64,000 nucleotides of DNA, taken from positions 533,318 to 597,317 of the forward strand of contig NZ_JAMTCQ010000009.1 in assembly GCF_024171895.1 (NCBI RefSeq). Reading direction: 5' to 3'. Below the pieces are notes generated by a model. That model was not told the DNA's origin. It saw only the letters and a list, made by a program, of their open reading frames with translations, and ran no database searches. A program made the translations under genes and the position numbers. This document shows positions 63,876 to 64,000 of this stretch, in pieces (position 1 is the stretch's first letter; each line of letters begins with the position of its first letter). Origin of the DNA: Prauserella halophila (lineage in GTDB: Bacteria > Actinomycetota > Actinomycetes > Mycobacteriales > Pseudonocardiaceae).

Positions 63876-63946
63876 TTGGTAGCAAAATGCAACTGATCGC
63901 ACGGTACGGCAGAATGGTTTCAATCCGCAACTCGTCAGGAGCAGTG

Positions 63947-64000
63947 ATGACCCACGCCGCCCGTGTCGACGACATGGACTGGACAGACGCGCCGTGTCCG
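63947..64000 (+). CDS. Start of a probable HxlR-type regulator (runs off the window)
   Basis: Eighteen codons from ATG 63947, preceded by AGGAGCAG, encode MTHAARVDDMDWTDAPCP and continue past the window edge. The W-DAPCP-type start is how many actinobacterial HxlR proteins begin, where the Cys senses redox or aldehyde stress and the winged helix follows. Too short for certainty. It probably controls the divergent MFS gene. Confidence 0.55.
   Translation, partial: MTHAARVDDMDWTDAPCP

Overview
The window is chromosomal DNA from a high-GC actinobacterium. Nearly every reading frame shows the strong third-position GC bias of that group, many starts are GTG, and there is a mycothiol S-conjugate amidase (mca), a marker of actinobacteria. 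Gene order follows Mycobacterium tuberculosis Rv1020-Rv1026 and Rv1074c-Rv1084 as I recall it: mazG, transglycosylase, eno, ftsB/divIC-like, DUF501, ppx, then thiolase, cbs, Pro-rich protein, metB, greA, DUF4307, mca, small membrane protein, YyaL-type protein. The sortase, the XRE/DUF397 pairs and the many VOC and LLM genes suggest Pseudonocardiaceae or a close family. That placement is inference.

Region by region. 1-9.6 kb: short tandem repeats, then a SurA-like lipoprotein, mazG, two membrane or exported lytic transglycosylases, a TPR protein, a VOC protein, enolase, an FtsB-like divisome protein, DUF501 and an exopolyphosphatase. 9.9-16.4 kb: an S10 peptidase, an MGT-type glycosyltransferase, a type 5 uracil-DNA glycosylase, a VapBC-like toxin-antitoxin pair with a palindromic operator, a GNAT protein, type II NADH dehydrogenase, and a tRNA with anticodon UAA but a short variable loop. 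16.4-20 kb: DUF72, LLM oxidoreductase, then a decayed zone holding fragments of VOC, TetR and FMN-reductase genes. 20-25 kb: methyltransferase, RsbW-like kinase opposite an SpoIIE-type phosphatase, and a siderophore-binding lipoprotein behind an iron box. 24.7-29.5 kb: a DivIVA-like coiled-coil protein, a sortase coupled to a surface protein, and a Bax-inhibitor-1 protein. 29.9-33.6 kb: a probable muropeptide salvage operon (DUF819 permease, dipeptide epimerase, NlpC/P60) behind a DUF3870 gene and a strong hairpin. 33.8-49.2 kb: thiolase, 5'-nucleotidase, transsulfuration genes (cbs, metB), ilvA, hppD with a divergent Lrp regulator, an MBL-fold protein, greA, DUF4307, mca.

The accessory part is 49,182-57,819. 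It is bounded by a perfect 55-bp direct repeat that duplicates the 3' end of a VOC gene (57,779-58,408), and it separates genes matching Rv1083 and Rv1084. It carries XRE and DUF397 regulators at both ends (the right-hand XRE gene is reduced to its C-terminus) and a tightly coupled rightward operon: three unrecognised small proteins, a GT2 glycosyltransferase, a 716-aa fusion of a GT4-type glycosyltransferase with an APH-type kinase, a P-loop kinase, another unknown, and a free-standing PTS EIIB domain that keeps its phosphocysteine. I know of no described system with this composition, and it is the best candidate in the window for something new.

The right end holds a YyaL/DUF255 thioredoxin-domain protein, an acyl-CoA dehydrogenase/oxidase-like protein, an MFS transporter, and the first 18 codons of a divergent, probably HxlR-type regulator.
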